DNA of 64,000 bases, taken from NCBI GenBank assembly GCA_951799425.1, contig OX637394.1, positions 30,416,001 to 30,480,000 on the forward strand. The letters run 5' to 3'. Both the position numbers and the translations under genes were made by a program. Source of the DNA: Ilex aquifolium. Lineage: Eukaryota > Streptophyta > Magnoliopsida > Aquifoliales > Aquifoliaceae. This document shows, piece by piece, positions 12,001 to 22,125 of this stretch (positions are counted from its first letter, which is position 1; each line of letters opens with the position of its first letter). A model generated the notes under the pieces. The model saw only the letters and a list, made by a program, of their open reading frames with translations. It was not told where the DNA came from and searched no databases.

Positions 12001-15000
12001 CCTAGGGAAAAAGAGACCAGCGGCGTAGAGGTGGTGGCGCTACAAGGAAAGAATGGCGGTGTTGTGGGAAAGGGCGGCGGCGCTGGCGGGTCGGATCCCC
12101 TCTGTTGATCTACTTTTGATGCAGTAGATCACCTATATAGTTCGACTGAGTATAGATCACCTATCTTTATTGCTACTGTTCGACTGAAGGTATATAGTTC
12201 TCCCTTATTTAACTCTATTTGACTATATATATAAGGACTCTATACTCAGTTTGTGCATCCTTTTTACTCCTATCAATTTTAGTTGATATCAGAGCTAGCC
12301 AAACTCTAACCTTCCCCAACCCTAACGCTAGTCGCCAAACCCTAGCCTTCCCCACCAGTGCCGCCACCCCTTCCCGCAGCACTGCCACTCCTTCCCAACA
12401 GTGCCACCAGCGCCGCCACCTCCGTGCCGCTGGTTTCTCTTTTCCAGTTCCTCCGTTGACTGCACCTGCTTTATCTTTATTTGTTCCTAACTTACATACT
12501 AGTATTTTACCGAGTATTTGTCATTATGATTTTTTGTCACAAATTGTTCAATTGTGGCATGACCGTTTTGAACATACAAATTTTAAGTATTTATGTATGT
12601 TATTTCCTACTTTGAGTAATGCTTGTGCTAATGGTAGACTTGGCTGTGTTATATGTTCACTATCTAAACATGTTCGGACCAGTTATATTTCTCACATGCA
12701 CCAGTCTCTTAGGCCATTTGACCTAATACGCTCTAATATTTGGAGACCCTCACCTGTTACTGTTGTTAGGTGCCCGATATTATGTGACCATTATAAATGA
12801 CCATACTCGTTGTACTTGGATATACATTTTGTATAGGAAGTCAGATATACTCCCTGTTGTCACTCAGTTTCTACAGATGATTAAGATACAATTCAATGTC
12901 ATTGTTCGAGCTCTTCGTTCGGATAATACCAAAGAATATGTGTTTAATTTCTTAGTGTCTCACCTTTCTTTCCAGGTATCTTTCAACAGTTCACCTGTCC
13001 ATATACTCTCAAACAAAATAGAATTGTTGAAAGGAAAAATAAGAGTCTAATAGAGACGGTACCTTGTATGCTTAGAGATATAGGGGTGCCTAAGTCTTAT
13101 AGGCATTTTGTAGTTCTAACTTCTACCTTTTTGTGCAATCCCACACCGAGTCATGTTGTTCAGCATAGGGCTCCCTTAAAGGTCATATTTCTTGAGCGGA
13201 CACTTTTTTCGGTCGCTCCTCAGGTCTTTGGTTGTACATGTTTTGTTCAACAGACTAAGAGCTATCGGTGTTATGATCCAGTCTAGCATCGTATTACATT
13301 CTAGATGTTACCTTTCTAGAGCATGTACCTTATTTTTCTACTTCTAGTCCCATATCTACATCACCAGTTGACGATACTCTTTTTAATTTTCTCCTACCAC
13401 CAAAGCCACTAGTCACTGTCACTACCGAGTCACCAATTACACATGATATCCCAATCTCTCCTCCTTTATAGGTTTATGATCATCGCCCTAACTCTCATCC
13501 CCCTGCTAATGTCCCCACTACTTCAGGCGATGCAAGTAATATTTTTCAGTTAACTGAACATACTGTTGAGCCTGTTGTTAACATTGATGAGACACCAAGT
13601 GTTGAGGTTTTTGTGCCTGGTGATTTATTTGATAAGACTCTATCTGTGGAAAATGATGATTTGTGGCGTCGTTATCCCCGTCGTGAACGCCGGTTAGTTG
13701 TTTGTTATGTTTGGGCCACCAGGGCTTTATATCCGATCTCTAGTGATGTTTCTTATGCTGAGCTGCCTCCAGCATTTCGAACTTATAGTATAGCATTATA
13801 AAATACGCAAGTTCCTCTATCCATTTCAGAGGCTATGCGAGAGCCTTAGTAGATTCTTGCTATGCAGACAGATATGGATGTTTTTCAACGTAACTATACA
13901 TGAGATCTTGTTTCTTTATCTTCAGGGGTGAAACTTGTTGGTTGTCGCTAAGTTTACACCCTGAAGTTTCTTGAAGATGGTACTATTGATCGTTACAAAG
14001 CTAGGCTGATGGCGAAGGGCTTTACTCAAGTTCCAGGCCGCAATTTTGGAGCTACCTTTGCCCCAGTGGCAAAGTTAACTACAATTCTTTTGATTATCTT
14101 TCTGGCTACCTCGTATTCTTGGCCCCTTCATCAAATGGATGTGAAGAATGTATTTTTTCACGGTGACCTGGACGAGACTATTTATATGGATGCACCATCT
14201 GACTTTCGTAGTGAGGGGGGGTATGTTGGGAAGGTGAATCGACTGCGTAAGTCTCTTTATGGACTGAAACAGTCACCATAAGCCTGGTTCTGTCGATATA
14301 GTGGTGTGGTTATACGTTTCGGCTTCACTAGATGTCATTCTGATCAAATATGCTTCATTCAACGAAATACTACTAGACAGTGTGTCATTCTCTTGGTATA
14401 TATGAATGATATTATTATTACTGGGGATGACATGTCTGGGATTGCACAGGTCAAGGTTGACCTTGGGAAGGCCTTCTATGTAAAGGACCTTGAATTTTTA
14501 CGATACTTTCTTGGAATTGAGGTTGTCCGCAGAAGCAAGGGTATTGTTCTCTCTAGAGGAAGTACGTTCTGGATCTTCTCTTGCACACTAGGATGCTGGT
14601 GTGCAAACCAGCATCATCACCTATGATTCCAAACCTGAAGCTTACTGCTGAAGGTGAGGACATGAGAGATCCGACTGTTTATCAGAGGTTGGTAGATAAG
14701 CTTATCTACTTAGCCAACACTAAGCCAGACATTTTATTTGCCATTAGCCGGGTTAGTCAGTTCATGCACAAGCCGTGTCAGCCTCATCTCGATGTAGTAT
14801 ATATTCTTCCGTACCTCAAGTCTTGTGCTAGAGTTGAGTTGTTATATGCATCGGGGTCATAGACCGATACTCTAGCCAGTTATGCAAAACAGATGATACC
14901 ACAATGTCAAGGCAACAGAGCAATGTTGAAAAAGATGGTCAATCCTCTCGAAATCACTTTTGCACATCACACATGATTAAGGGAAAAGACACGATTGAGG

Positions 15001-18000
15001 CCTCTGTCTCTGAAGCATGTCATTAGTGTTAAGCTTACCATGTGCAAGCGTCCATGCAAATATTTGTATTTTAATAGGAACTTTAGCTTTCCAAATCATC
15101 AAAGTAGGAATGAATGAAGGGCAATTATTTTCATCCATAAAAGAATCCAAAAACGATTTACATGAAAAAAACTCCCGAAGAATCAAGAATCCATATTCTT
15201 TTATCACAAGACTCAAGATTGACAAAAACATTACTAAGAATATCAATAACTGAAATCAAATCAATGGTATCTCTATCATCTAAATTCCTACGGAAACCAA
15301 AGTCCTGGAATACAGATAATCATATGAACGAAGCATAGATGCAATGGAATACCCATGAGAATAAGATAAATGATAGAGACGCAAAAAAAAATATGAAAGA
15401 GAAGACTCTCCCACCCACACATCCTTCCAAAAAACGTATTCTCTCCCCACTACCTACCACCAACCTAACACCTCCGGAAAACCTTGTCAATTCTTGAGAA
15501 ATGAATTTCCATGGAGCTCGAAAATTCCCCCTTCAACCACATTAACGTCTCATCCATTAGTCTATAACCCATATTTGCTCTTGATAACTAAATACCACAA
15601 AGAATTTGCTTCCAAAGGAAACCGCCGCAGCCACTTACCCACTAATGCAACATATCTTACCTTCACATTGCCAATTGAAAGACCCACCTTTACTCCTAGA
15701 ATTAGAAACCACCCCCCATTTGATCAAGTGATCATTTCTCTCTTCTCCACAACCTTTCCACAAGAAAACTCTTATCATTTTTTCAATTCTCATAATTACA
15801 CTCCCTGGAATTTTAAATAAAGATAAAAAGTATCTAGGAATAATATCTAGAACTGACTGTCCCAAAGTTAGCCTTCCTCTTTTTGATATATAAGTCTTCT
15901 TTCACCCATCTAACCTTTTGCCCACTTTTTCAACCATCGGATCCCAGAAAGACAGTGATAATAGATTTCCATCCAACAGAAATCCCAGGTACTTCAAAAT
16001 ACCCCAAAATATCTACCATCCTTTTAGCCATCTCACTCTAGCATATTGTCTCCAACTAATCTCTTCCTTAAAAACCACATGTTCAAATTTATTTCATAAC
16101 TACCATCTCTCTTTCCTCAAATTTTCATTTAGATTTTTTTTTTTTATAGAAAACATAACAAATTTTCATTTAGATCAACATTATCTTCAATTCTATCAAT
16201 CTATCCAATTCTATTCATGATAAGACTCTTAATGACCCTAATATCCTCAAACATTTCCTTGTTCCAACTCTTCACTTTCTGTTTCACAAAGTCTAACTTT
16301 TTCAAAAATTTAAAACCTTCCCAACCTTGAAAGCTCCTTTCCTCCCACCACTTTCTAAAAGTCCCTTAAAGGAATGGTATTCTAACCACATATTTTCAAA
16401 TTTAAAAGGACACAGATGACGGACCCCATCTAACCTGAGGTGAATCCAACATAATTGGACAATGATCTGACACGACTCCCAAAAGAACCTCTTGCCTTAC
16501 TTTTGGGAAACACTCCTCGCATTGTGGTGAAAACAAAAATCCATCCAATCTATTACAAACTGAATTTTCTCTAAAATTCGACCAAGTATCATTCCCCAAG
16601 GGTTAATCTTTAAGGCCAGTTTCTCTAATAAATGAATAAAAATCCCTCATACTCCTAGTCATCCTTGTACCATTCAATTTTTCAGACAAATACCTTATAA
16701 TATTAAAATCTCCACCTACACACCATCGAAGACTACAAAGGCCAAACAAACTCGTCAATTCCTCCCACAATCTACTTCTCACTCTTGGGCAATTCGAACC
16801 ATACCCTCTAGTTAACCACCATTCTCCTCCCTCATTAGACTTAATTTTGATTAACATTGAAAACTCACCTTCAATCAATTCCTCCACATTCACAGTTCTC
16901 TCATCCCATTCAATCAGAATATCGCCAGATCTACCTACAGAAAGCAAATACACCCAATTCCTGAACCTAGCTTCCCATACACTTTTTATCAAAATTCTTT
17001 CAATTTCTTCTCTTTTAATTTCTTGTAAAATAGTAGAATCAGGTCCCTCCTTAAGCAACACTTCTTTCATTGATCTTTTTTTCTCCTTAGAACTCAATCC
17101 CCACACATTCCAACTAATTATTTTTATAGAGAATTCACTATACCCTCCCACTCCTACCGGACAAACCACCAACATAATTTACTCCAAACTTTAAACTTCT
17201 AAGTTCCCTCATCCCTTTATTTTTTCTCTCAGATTTTCCACCGCCCCTTTCTTTTTACCATTTCTTTTATTGTGGACTAAAGACAAGTCCATTTTCTCCA
17301 AAAAAAATTCTTTAGAATAGGCCATTTCTCTTCATCAGAAAGGTAAAACCTATTCTCCCCATTAACTTCCTCCTTTACACACTTGACACTCCCTCCCCAC
17401 CTCTGGGCTAAAAGGTAAACTCTCTTGGTGAAGGCAATTAACATCCACAATAGGTTTGGCTAAAAGGTCCCTAAGAACTAATCCCTTGTCACATTTTCAT
17501 TCTCAATACACATCAATGAATTACATACCTCCTGTTCCACAGACATTCCTGAATTGGCTAATTTCCTCACCCCATTAGAATCATTACCACCAAAAATAGG
17601 CGTGGAACCCCCTCCCTAACCCCTCCCTCACTCAAAGTATTTCCTTCCCTCTTAAATAATGGTTGAACTAACTCAACGCCCTCACTCCCTTTTTTGAACT
17701 CAAAACCTGACTCACAAATAGAATTGAAATACTGACTTTGAGTAGAAGGAAAAGGAAGAACAATGGACCGTTGAACAAGAAAGCTTACCAGTCAACATGG
17801 CTCAGAATCAAAAACCCCACTTGATCTATTCCTCATCTTCTGCACCTTCGAATAATTCCCCTATTAGACAATTTGTATCAAATCCTCTAGACTTATCGAT
17901 CTTTCTTCAATCTAAATGGTAAGGGCCCTGACAATACAATTATATAAACTCTTTTCACTAGCACTAATTGCTCCATTAATTACCTCCTCCCCCTCGTGAA

Positions 18001-21000
18001 TATTAGGCTCAATTTTTGCACTTGTTTCACCCGTTCACCTTAACTATTCTCTCCTTCCATTGTAGTGAATTGGATTTTTGTGCAACCTTCTTTTGTTCTA
18101 TGCAACCGTGGTATACCCATGTCACGTCATCATCTTCAAACTCTCGACCGTTGTACCAATTCTATGTGCTACCATATAGTCGATCGCAGAAGTATTTTTC
18201 GATCAGATAGTCTCTCCAAGCCTAAAATAGTCCTAATCCTAATCTGATAACACTATCCCAGCAATTCAGCATTAAATGATGCTGAAATAAATCCCATTCC
18301 ACATCTTTCATCCCTAATTCTGGATGGAACAAATTTTGCGTAGACAAAGTATTCCCATTAATTTCCATTAAACCTCCAAACCAATCTCTGAATTGTCCAA
18401 AAATGTCTTCTTTCCACAAGTGAAAGGGAAATCCTTCAATTCTAATCCATCTTCCTAGAAAAGAAATCCTATACCTTTCTCCATTAATCTTAGGATTCCA
18501 TTTGGATAATCTCACTATTCCCACCCTATCCGTGATTATTTCTTCACCTCTAAACATTACATCTACGTGATCCTCATTCTCACAAACAAATATAGCCTTA
18601 TCAAGTTGAAATGGACTCAAAACATTTTTACTTTTGAATCTATTAGCCTAAGCCTACCGAATCCATCTCCAAGGTATAAAGATGCTTCCCTAGTGCACAT
18701 AACTGCATTTTTCCATTTCCATAAACAAAGTCATTCTCAGATTTTTTTTTCCATGTGCTCATCTTTTCATGCTCTATATTATCCCCCGCATCTGCTTTGA
18801 AACTATTTTGCATGATATTCAAGTTGCCACCATTCCAACCACTTCTCAACATACCATTCCACATGTTGAAGAACCTTCTCCATCCAGTGTAGTAAACACC
18901 TCCTTAAGGGATAGTTATAAAAATTCTTTTACCAAAAGAATTAAGCCTAGAAATCGTAAAATACTTCCCAAATCTGTTTCAATTAAGCTCAACCCAGAGA
19001 TAATAATCTTTGCCATTATATTTCCTTAATAGCCTTTCAGAACTACTCCAAACACATCCCTCTTTCACCACTTCACAAGGCCACGAAACTGCTCACAGCC
19101 CCATAGTAACAGAGAAACTTGCAAATTGAGTTCTTTCTGTGATAATAATTGTATCCTCGCTTGAGTTGCCATCTACCTCTACTAGAAATATTTTCTAATA
19201 AATCTTCACCTCATTTCTTAAATGTCTAAACCTCTCAGCATACATCAACATAATCTGTTCTGTAAATCAATATGCCAAGCTGATCAACATCATGGAAAAC
19301 GAAAACAAAAAAATGAGGTTGACTAAGAATCATTTCTAGAACCAGGAGGCTTTTATAAATACCTAAATTTTGAAGATTTGAGCTAAATACTCGTTTTTTA
19401 TGACTTACAATCAATTTTAGCAGTTATTTTATGTTTGGTTGCTATTCCATTTGTTGATTTAACATTTTCAACGCTTCTTTTTCTAAAAAAAGTACCTTAC
19501 TTGCTACACGTCTGCTCGTCAGTCTAAAGCTTGTGCTTGGTCGGATCTTAACAACATAACCTCCCTCCCTTTTGCATCAAATTGATACTAAATTAAGTAC
19601 GTTGTTGGGGGTGCTATTTAGTGTTTTGAGGTGTAATTCATTACATAAAGAGACAACATGGTTGCAAGAAGTTGAATATTAAATAGTAGGAGGGAGATAT
19701 GTAATTGTTGACATATTTGAAGTGTTGCAGAAACAAATTCAAAATGAAGCTTGCATAAGCGAAAAGGGAGGGAGAAACATCTAAGGTAGAAACACCATCA
19801 AAATGATCGAGAAATGATTATTAACTTTGTACTGAAGGTTGAAGTTCAAGTCAATCGTGATTCATGAAGACCATAATGATGCATCAAGTAATTGACCAAA
19901 AAAAAACCCTCAAGGTGGGTGAACAGTGCCCCCGTATCCTAACCAACAAACAAAGACTAATATCGAGAAGGCAATTGAAACACTGCAAAATACTCAAGGC
20001 CAAATTATAAACAAGTGTTATAGATGTTTTGACTCCGATAAGTGTCCAAAAAAAGGCTGATTTTGTGTGTGTTTATGTCGCTGATGTTTGTGACCATCTT
20101 ATCGATAATGAAGAAGCGGAATTCGAGCAGAATTTCTCAATTATTAAAAATGGGACCTAGCACTTTTGAGGTTTGTGAACCAAAGTGAAAATGATGTGAT
20201 TGGCAAGACACTTGTCATTGACTCATTCAGGATACAATTCTTGCATCACCTACCAACAACAAGGATAATTGGCTTCACCAAAATACCTTTCAAACATGTT
20301 GTACAGTAGGCGAAAAGCTTTATAACTTGATTATTCATAGCGAAATTAGTGAGAATAGGGTTGTTTGAGCGATGAAAGGCAACTTAACGCTCAAGGTCAA
20401 TTTCTCAATTGGATCTCTTAAAGATGTGGTATATTGTGATGTTTTGCCGATGAATGCATGACATATCTAAGTAAGACACCTATCAACTAGGTAGATTGCA
20501 TAAGAATAAGAATAAGAAATTCAATTTGAAACCCATGAAAAGGGTATTTATCCTCACTTATCAATCTCAACTTTGTAGAGCAAGGAAGTGTGGAATGCAA
20601 ATTTCACAGAATGTACAAATCACTTCTAAATGAAGCATGATGATTACTGCACAAAAAATTTGCAGAATTCAAAAAAGTACAAAGCCCAAACCTAAAATCA
20701 TACCTTATTGATTAAATCACCAACGGAGAAAAAATGAATTCCAGCGCCCACGGAAGCAGCAAGCATGGAATCGTCCGCAGACAATGCGAGAATGGAAACG
20801 TTTCCAATGTGGACGTTCAAAATACTCAACTCTTGTATGCAACGACCCCCTTTTTTCTCCTTAATTTCCACCGCTGATTCCATGAGGTCCTTTGTCCTCG
20901 CCACACAAAACCCTAGAAACGAAGAAAAGCAAAATAATACCAAAAGCATGAACCAATATGAATTGTCCTCGCAACACAAAACCCTACTACCAAATCAAAG

Positions 21001-21290
21001 AAAAAAAATACTAAACCACGACCAAATATGAATTCGAACAACAAAATTGAGACCAAATGAATGAACATACCATCCGAATGGGCAACAAATACGATGCGAA
21101 AGCGTTCGGAGACGGCCAAGGGCTGAGATGGTGGGCTTTTCTCGTCGAATTTGAAATCAACATCGGGCATGATAGGGACGGGGTCTCCAATCTTACTGAA
21201 GCGGTAGTCTTTAGAGCCGATTTGGTTTCCATCGACTTCGTCGTCCAATTCGACGACATTGCTCTTCGTGCGTAGCTTAGAAGCAGCCAT
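5936..21290 (-). CDS. NUP214: NUP214 nuclear pore protein homologue, 5' part (five exons)
   Basis: Five minus-strand exons join in order and in phase to 870 nt (290 codons): 21290-21071, 20912-20704, 9428-9260, 8798-8652, 6060-5936. The product matches the N-terminal beta-propeller of plant NUP214, with '[14 protein letters not shown]', '[19 protein letters not shown]', '[17 protein letters not shown]', '[18 protein letters not shown]' and '[18 protein letters not shown]'. NUP214 is a cytoplasmic-face nucleoporin that, in characterised eukaryotes, helps dock mRNA-export factors at the pore. Arabidopsis NUP214 is about 1.8 kb of codons long, so only the first sixth is here and the gene continues left of the window. 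The ATG at 21290 is chosen because the downstream protein aligns from its start. All introns are GT-AG. Intron 2 is 11,275 bp and intron 5 exceeds 5.9 kb, both filled with transposons. No frame break is seen in the exons, so the gene may still be functional. The identification rests on remembered family sequence. Confidence 0.85.
6332..6890. mobile_element. Putative non-autonomous element, about 560 bp
   Basis: The left end cagGGGCGGAGCCAAGATTT is roughly mirrored by GGGGTTGGATTTAGGAAG read from the right end. Inside are the motif gggacaattgccccc and an A/T homopolymer. This resembles a common plant dispersed repeat, but the ends are imperfect and no target duplication is clear. Confidence 0.4.
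7450..8525 (+). pseudogene. Copia fragment 1 (gag zinc knuckle, protease, pre-integrase)
   Basis: The translation, in shifting frames, gives a CCHC zinc knuckle ('[14 protein letters not shown]') near 7580-7630, then the protease '[14 protein letters not shown]' near 7890 (normally DSGATDH, so the catalytic motif is altered). The GAG-pre-integrase block follows at 8208-8525, with '[17 protein letters not shown]', '[12 protein letters not shown]' and '[10 protein letters not shown]'. It breaks off abruptly near 8510, so integrase core, RT and RNase H are absent. Several stops and frameshifts. It sits in NUP214 intron 4 on the opposite strand, 120 bp from exon 4. Confidence 0.8.
8652..8798 (-). 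CDS. NUP214: NUP214 exon 4
   Basis: The acceptor is TTGGCATAG|TTGAATGG and the donor ATGAAAG|GTATTG. With the G carried over from exon 3 it reads V-E-W-S-V-H-G, then '[17 protein letters not shown]'. It leaves phase 1, matched by exon 5. Confidence 0.85.
9260..9428 (-). CDS. NUP214: NUP214 exon 3
   Basis: The acceptor is ATTGTTTAG|GAGAAAAAT and the donor GATGCTG|GTAATT. It encodes '[17 protein letters not shown]' through 'VVMDNVDA' and leaves phase 1, which exon 4 completes to valine. Confidence 0.85.
9661..10177. other. NUP214 intron 2 sequence, no feature seen
   Basis: No domain, repeat ends or RNA gene recognised. Confidence 0.4.
10261..10498 (+). mobile_element. Short retroposon with RTE-type tail, perfect 10-bp TSD
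   Basis: The insertion is flanked by identical AACTTATCCA at 10251-10260 and 10499-10508. Its 3' part carries ccccaaatgattgggaca then taaggcttagtttgattt and a ggttt-rich tail. This is the 3'-end signature of plant RTE LINEs and of SINEs that borrow it. The 5' part does not show convincing tRNA promoter boxes, so it may be a SINE or a 5'-truncated RTE copy. The uninterrupted copy B at 11402-11420 shows the empty site. Confidence 0.75.
10578..10598. repeat. (GA)n microsatellite
   Basis: About ten GA units lie within direct repeat copy A. Copy B has a shorter, interrupted GA run. Confidence 0.9.
10666..11329. repeat. Intronic sequence with GTGTC-rich dispersed repeat
   Basis: Positions 10670-10760 and 11215-11325 are rich in gtgtc/gacac motifs like 885-1130, with AT-rich sequence between. 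They may be the two ends of one element, but no precise termini are visible. Confidence 0.35.
11330..11575. repeat. Direct repeat, copy B (uninterrupted)
   Basis: This is the partner of 10178-10665. It reads straight through the site where copy A carries the retroposon ('aataagttatccattataag'), so it represents the pre-insertion state. Confidence 0.8.
11603..11761 (+). mobile_element. Probable 5' LTR end of Copia element 2
   Basis: The segment starts TGTTGGAG and ends CTCCTATCA. It is followed after seven bases by TGGTATTAGAGC, one mismatch from the tRNA-Met primer site TGGTATCAGAGC. Its last 50 bases and the primer site recur at 12230-12300. The length (159 bp) is short for an LTR, so it may be truncated. 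Confidence 0.5.
11769..11780 (+). other. tRNA-Met-type primer binding site
   Basis: TGGTATTAGAGC lies just after the putative LTR. A second version, TGATATCAGAGC, lies at about 12286-12297 after the duplicated segment. Confidence 0.6.
11839..12095. repeat. GC-rich inverted repeat (potential long hairpin)
   Basis: The core arms are 11941-11973 (…CGCCGCTGGTCTCTC…CCCTAG) and 12001-12034 (CTAGGGAAAAAGAGACCAGCG…). They match at nearly every position around a loop of under 30 bases. Weaker pairing extends outward through the gccgcc-rich flanks. A third, direct copy of the left arm lies at 12352-12447. The block sits in the duplicated leader of Copia element 2 and is far more GC-rich than its surroundings. 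Confidence 0.7.
12219..14870 (+). pseudogene. Copia element 2, decayed pol (integrase, RT, RNase H)
   Basis: The element reads left to right: a GAG-pre-integrase-like block (near 12545-12680, '[14 protein letters not shown]'), integrase pieces ('[17 protein letters not shown]' near 12780), then reverse transcriptase at 14009-14626. The RT shows '[14 protein letters not shown]', '[19 protein letters not shown]' and 'SLYGLKQSP'. The usual YVDD box is altered ('[13 protein letters not shown]'). '[20 protein letters not shown]' at 14680-14740 marks the start of the RNase H region. Stops and frameshifts interrupt every domain. The 3' LTR is missing, apparently lost where the LINE begins at about 14950. 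It lies in NUP214 intron 2, on the opposite strand. Confidence 0.85.
14977..15246 (-). pseudogene. LINE C-terminal zinc-binding RT domain
   Basis: The translation contains '[20 protein letters not shown]' then '[12 protein letters not shown]', the signature of the zf-RVT domain that ends plant L1 ORF2 proteins. The reading frame stops soon after, before the usual cysteines are complete. Confidence 0.85.
15600..16080 (-). pseudogene. LINE RT thumb and connection region
   Basis: From right to left, degraded text like '[15 protein letters not shown]' (near 15930) runs into '[12 protein letters not shown]' and '[13 protein letters not shown]' (15865-15740), then '[16 protein letters not shown]'. 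These blocks follow the palm in L1 ORF2. At least three stops or frame changes break them. Confidence 0.8.
16402..17175 (-). pseudogene. LINE apurinic endonuclease domain
   Basis: The 190-residue open segment 17175-16603 starts with '[17 protein letters not shown]' (SWNVRG box) and includes '[11 protein letters not shown]' (the usual LQE/ETK block) and '[11 protein letters not shown]' (GDFN box). The continuation at 16599-16402 in a shifted frame has '[11 protein letters not shown]' and '[10 protein letters not shown]', the DR and SDH catalytic blocks. Endonuclease/exonuclease/phosphatase fold; it nicks target DNA in live elements. One frame break at about 16600 inactivates it. Confidence 0.9.
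18222..19120 (-). pseudogene. LINE ORF1 (gag-like) relic
   Basis: The segment 18620-18222 carries '[11 protein letters not shown]' and '[20 protein letters not shown]' followed by a GG and a hydrophobic block. This is the pattern of the DUF4283-like RNA-binding region of plant LINE ORF1. Weaker N-terminal text (about 19120-18860) matches 'W.R.LV..P.GG..GW..F'. Broken by several stops. Confidence 0.75.
19131..19830. other. Intronic sequence, nothing recognised
   Basis: No domain or terminal repeat seen between the LINE 5' end and the Gypsy relic. Part may be the LINE's 5' untranslated region. Confidence 0.35.
19850..20560 (+). pseudogene. Gypsy gag zinc knuckle and protease relic
   Basis: Heavily mutated plus-strand fragments include '[16 protein letters not shown]' near 20020 (a degraded CCHC knuckle). 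'[20 protein letters not shown]' lies near 20398-20455, equivalent to the SFSIG.Y.D.V.CDV.PMDA block after the Gypsy aspartic protease. Nearly every line has a stop. It sits immediately downstream of exon 2 in transcription direction, on the opposite strand. Confidence 0.65.
20704..20912 (-). CDS. NUP214: NUP214 exon 2
   Basis: The acceptor is TTTCTAG|GGTTTTGTG and the donor AATAAG|GTATGA. Joined to exon 1 it reads [10 protein letters not shown], matching the family. It ends in phase 0 after '[11 protein letters not shown]'. A near-copy of the acceptor region lies just upstream (see 20891-21027). Confidence 0.85.
20891..21027 (-). repeat. Tandem duplication carrying the exon 2 splice acceptor
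   Basis: Positions 20891-20955 (tttgtcctcgccacacaaaa…) and 20961-21027 (aattgtcctcgcaacacaaa…) are two diverged copies of a segment of about 68 bp. Each holds an AG|GGTTTTGTG acceptor on the minus strand. The downstream copy is the real exon 2 start; the upstream copy offers a cryptic one. Confidence 0.7.
21071..21290 (-). CDS. NUP214: NUP214 exon 1
   Basis: Codes for residues 1-73 plus one base. It starts ATGGCTGCTT and ends at CGGATG|GTATGT, a good donor. It contains 'KIGDPVPI' and the conserved '[14 protein letters not shown]'. The in-frame ATG 13 codons upstream at 21329 gives residues unlike the family and is less likely. Confidence 0.85.
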
Positions 21291-21492
21291 CGGAGCTTGC
21301 AGACGCTGATTTGAGAAACGTAGAAGCAAGAACTTTTAGTGTCTCTTGCTAGTTTCTTGGGCGGACTCAAAATTGAAATGCGACTTCACCTTGCGCGAGA
21401 CACTCTGTGCTGTCAACTTTAATTTTGAGAACCTTGTCGAGTAAATTTGCAGTGTGTTTGTTGGATGGTTGTTTCCTTTTGGTGTTTCCTTC

Positions 21493-22125
21493 GGGTCTGT
21501 TTGATTACAAACAAAAGTACGATTGGAAAGTGAAAATAATAGAAATGGAAGTAAAAGAAAAGATAATAGTAGAAAATATATTTTCATGCATGTATTTGGT
21601 TAGGATGAAAAAATTGTAAGAAAGTTTTAAAAAAAATTCATTCCTAATGTTTTTTTTTTTTTATCCAAAATGTTTGAAAGAAAGTAAAGTTGCAATAAAA
21701 TTTTTTAATTGTCTAAATTATTCTTAATTATATTAAATCAGTCTAAAAAAGAAAAAAATATGCATTATAATTTAAAGTTAAAAAATTTTTAAAAAAAGTA
21801 GCTCATAACCTAATTTTAGGACAAGCATTGGACCAAATTATATGATTAATCAAATTCATACCAATATTTTTAAAAATTAATAACCAATAAAATATTTTTA
21901 AAAAAATAAGGGTAAAATGGGAAGTTAGTTATAGATCACAACTTTCTTGAATTTCCTTATGTTTTTTACAAGAAAAAAAAGTTAGTTAGTTGTGAGAAAA
22001 TTCAAGTATAAAAGAAAATTATTTTTTCCATCATTTTCTATTTCATGCTAACCAAACACGTAAAAAATTTTAAAAATTTCTCTTTCTTGCATTTTCTACC
22101 ATTCTCCCGCTAAACAAACGGACCC
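21493..22125. mobile_element. MITE with long terminal inverted repeats, 633 bp
   Basis: The ends are GGGTCTGTTTG at 21493 and the complement of GGGTCCGTTTG at 22125, with TTC on both sides as a candidate 3-bp duplication. Similarity continues inward for about 110 bp (gaaaat…tttggttag.atgaaa on both strands). Very AT-rich, no coding capacity. The ends recall Tourist/PIF-type MITEs, though their usual target is TWA. It lies about 200 bp upstream of the NUP214 start codon, so it may be part of the promoter region. Confidence 0.7.

Larger units (their letters stand above)
14950..19130 (-). mobile_element. L1-type LINE with internal deletion
   Basis: Read on the minus strand, an ORF1 relic (about 19120-18222), endonuclease (17175-16402), post-endonuclease linker (about 16380-16210), RT C-terminal part (about 16080-15600) and C-terminal zinc-binding domain (15246-14977) follow in correct order. 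The RT palm is missing: sequence passes from the linker straight to the post-palm block near 16080, a loss of roughly 1-1.3 kb relative to complete L1 elements. Stops and frame changes are present throughout. Host gene and LINE are on the same strand, inside intron 2. Confidence 0.85.

Noticed and set aside
16847..17194. 115-residue plus-strand open frame
   Set aside because: It is the antisense shadow of the LINE endonuclease, which has clear conserved motifs on the minus strand.
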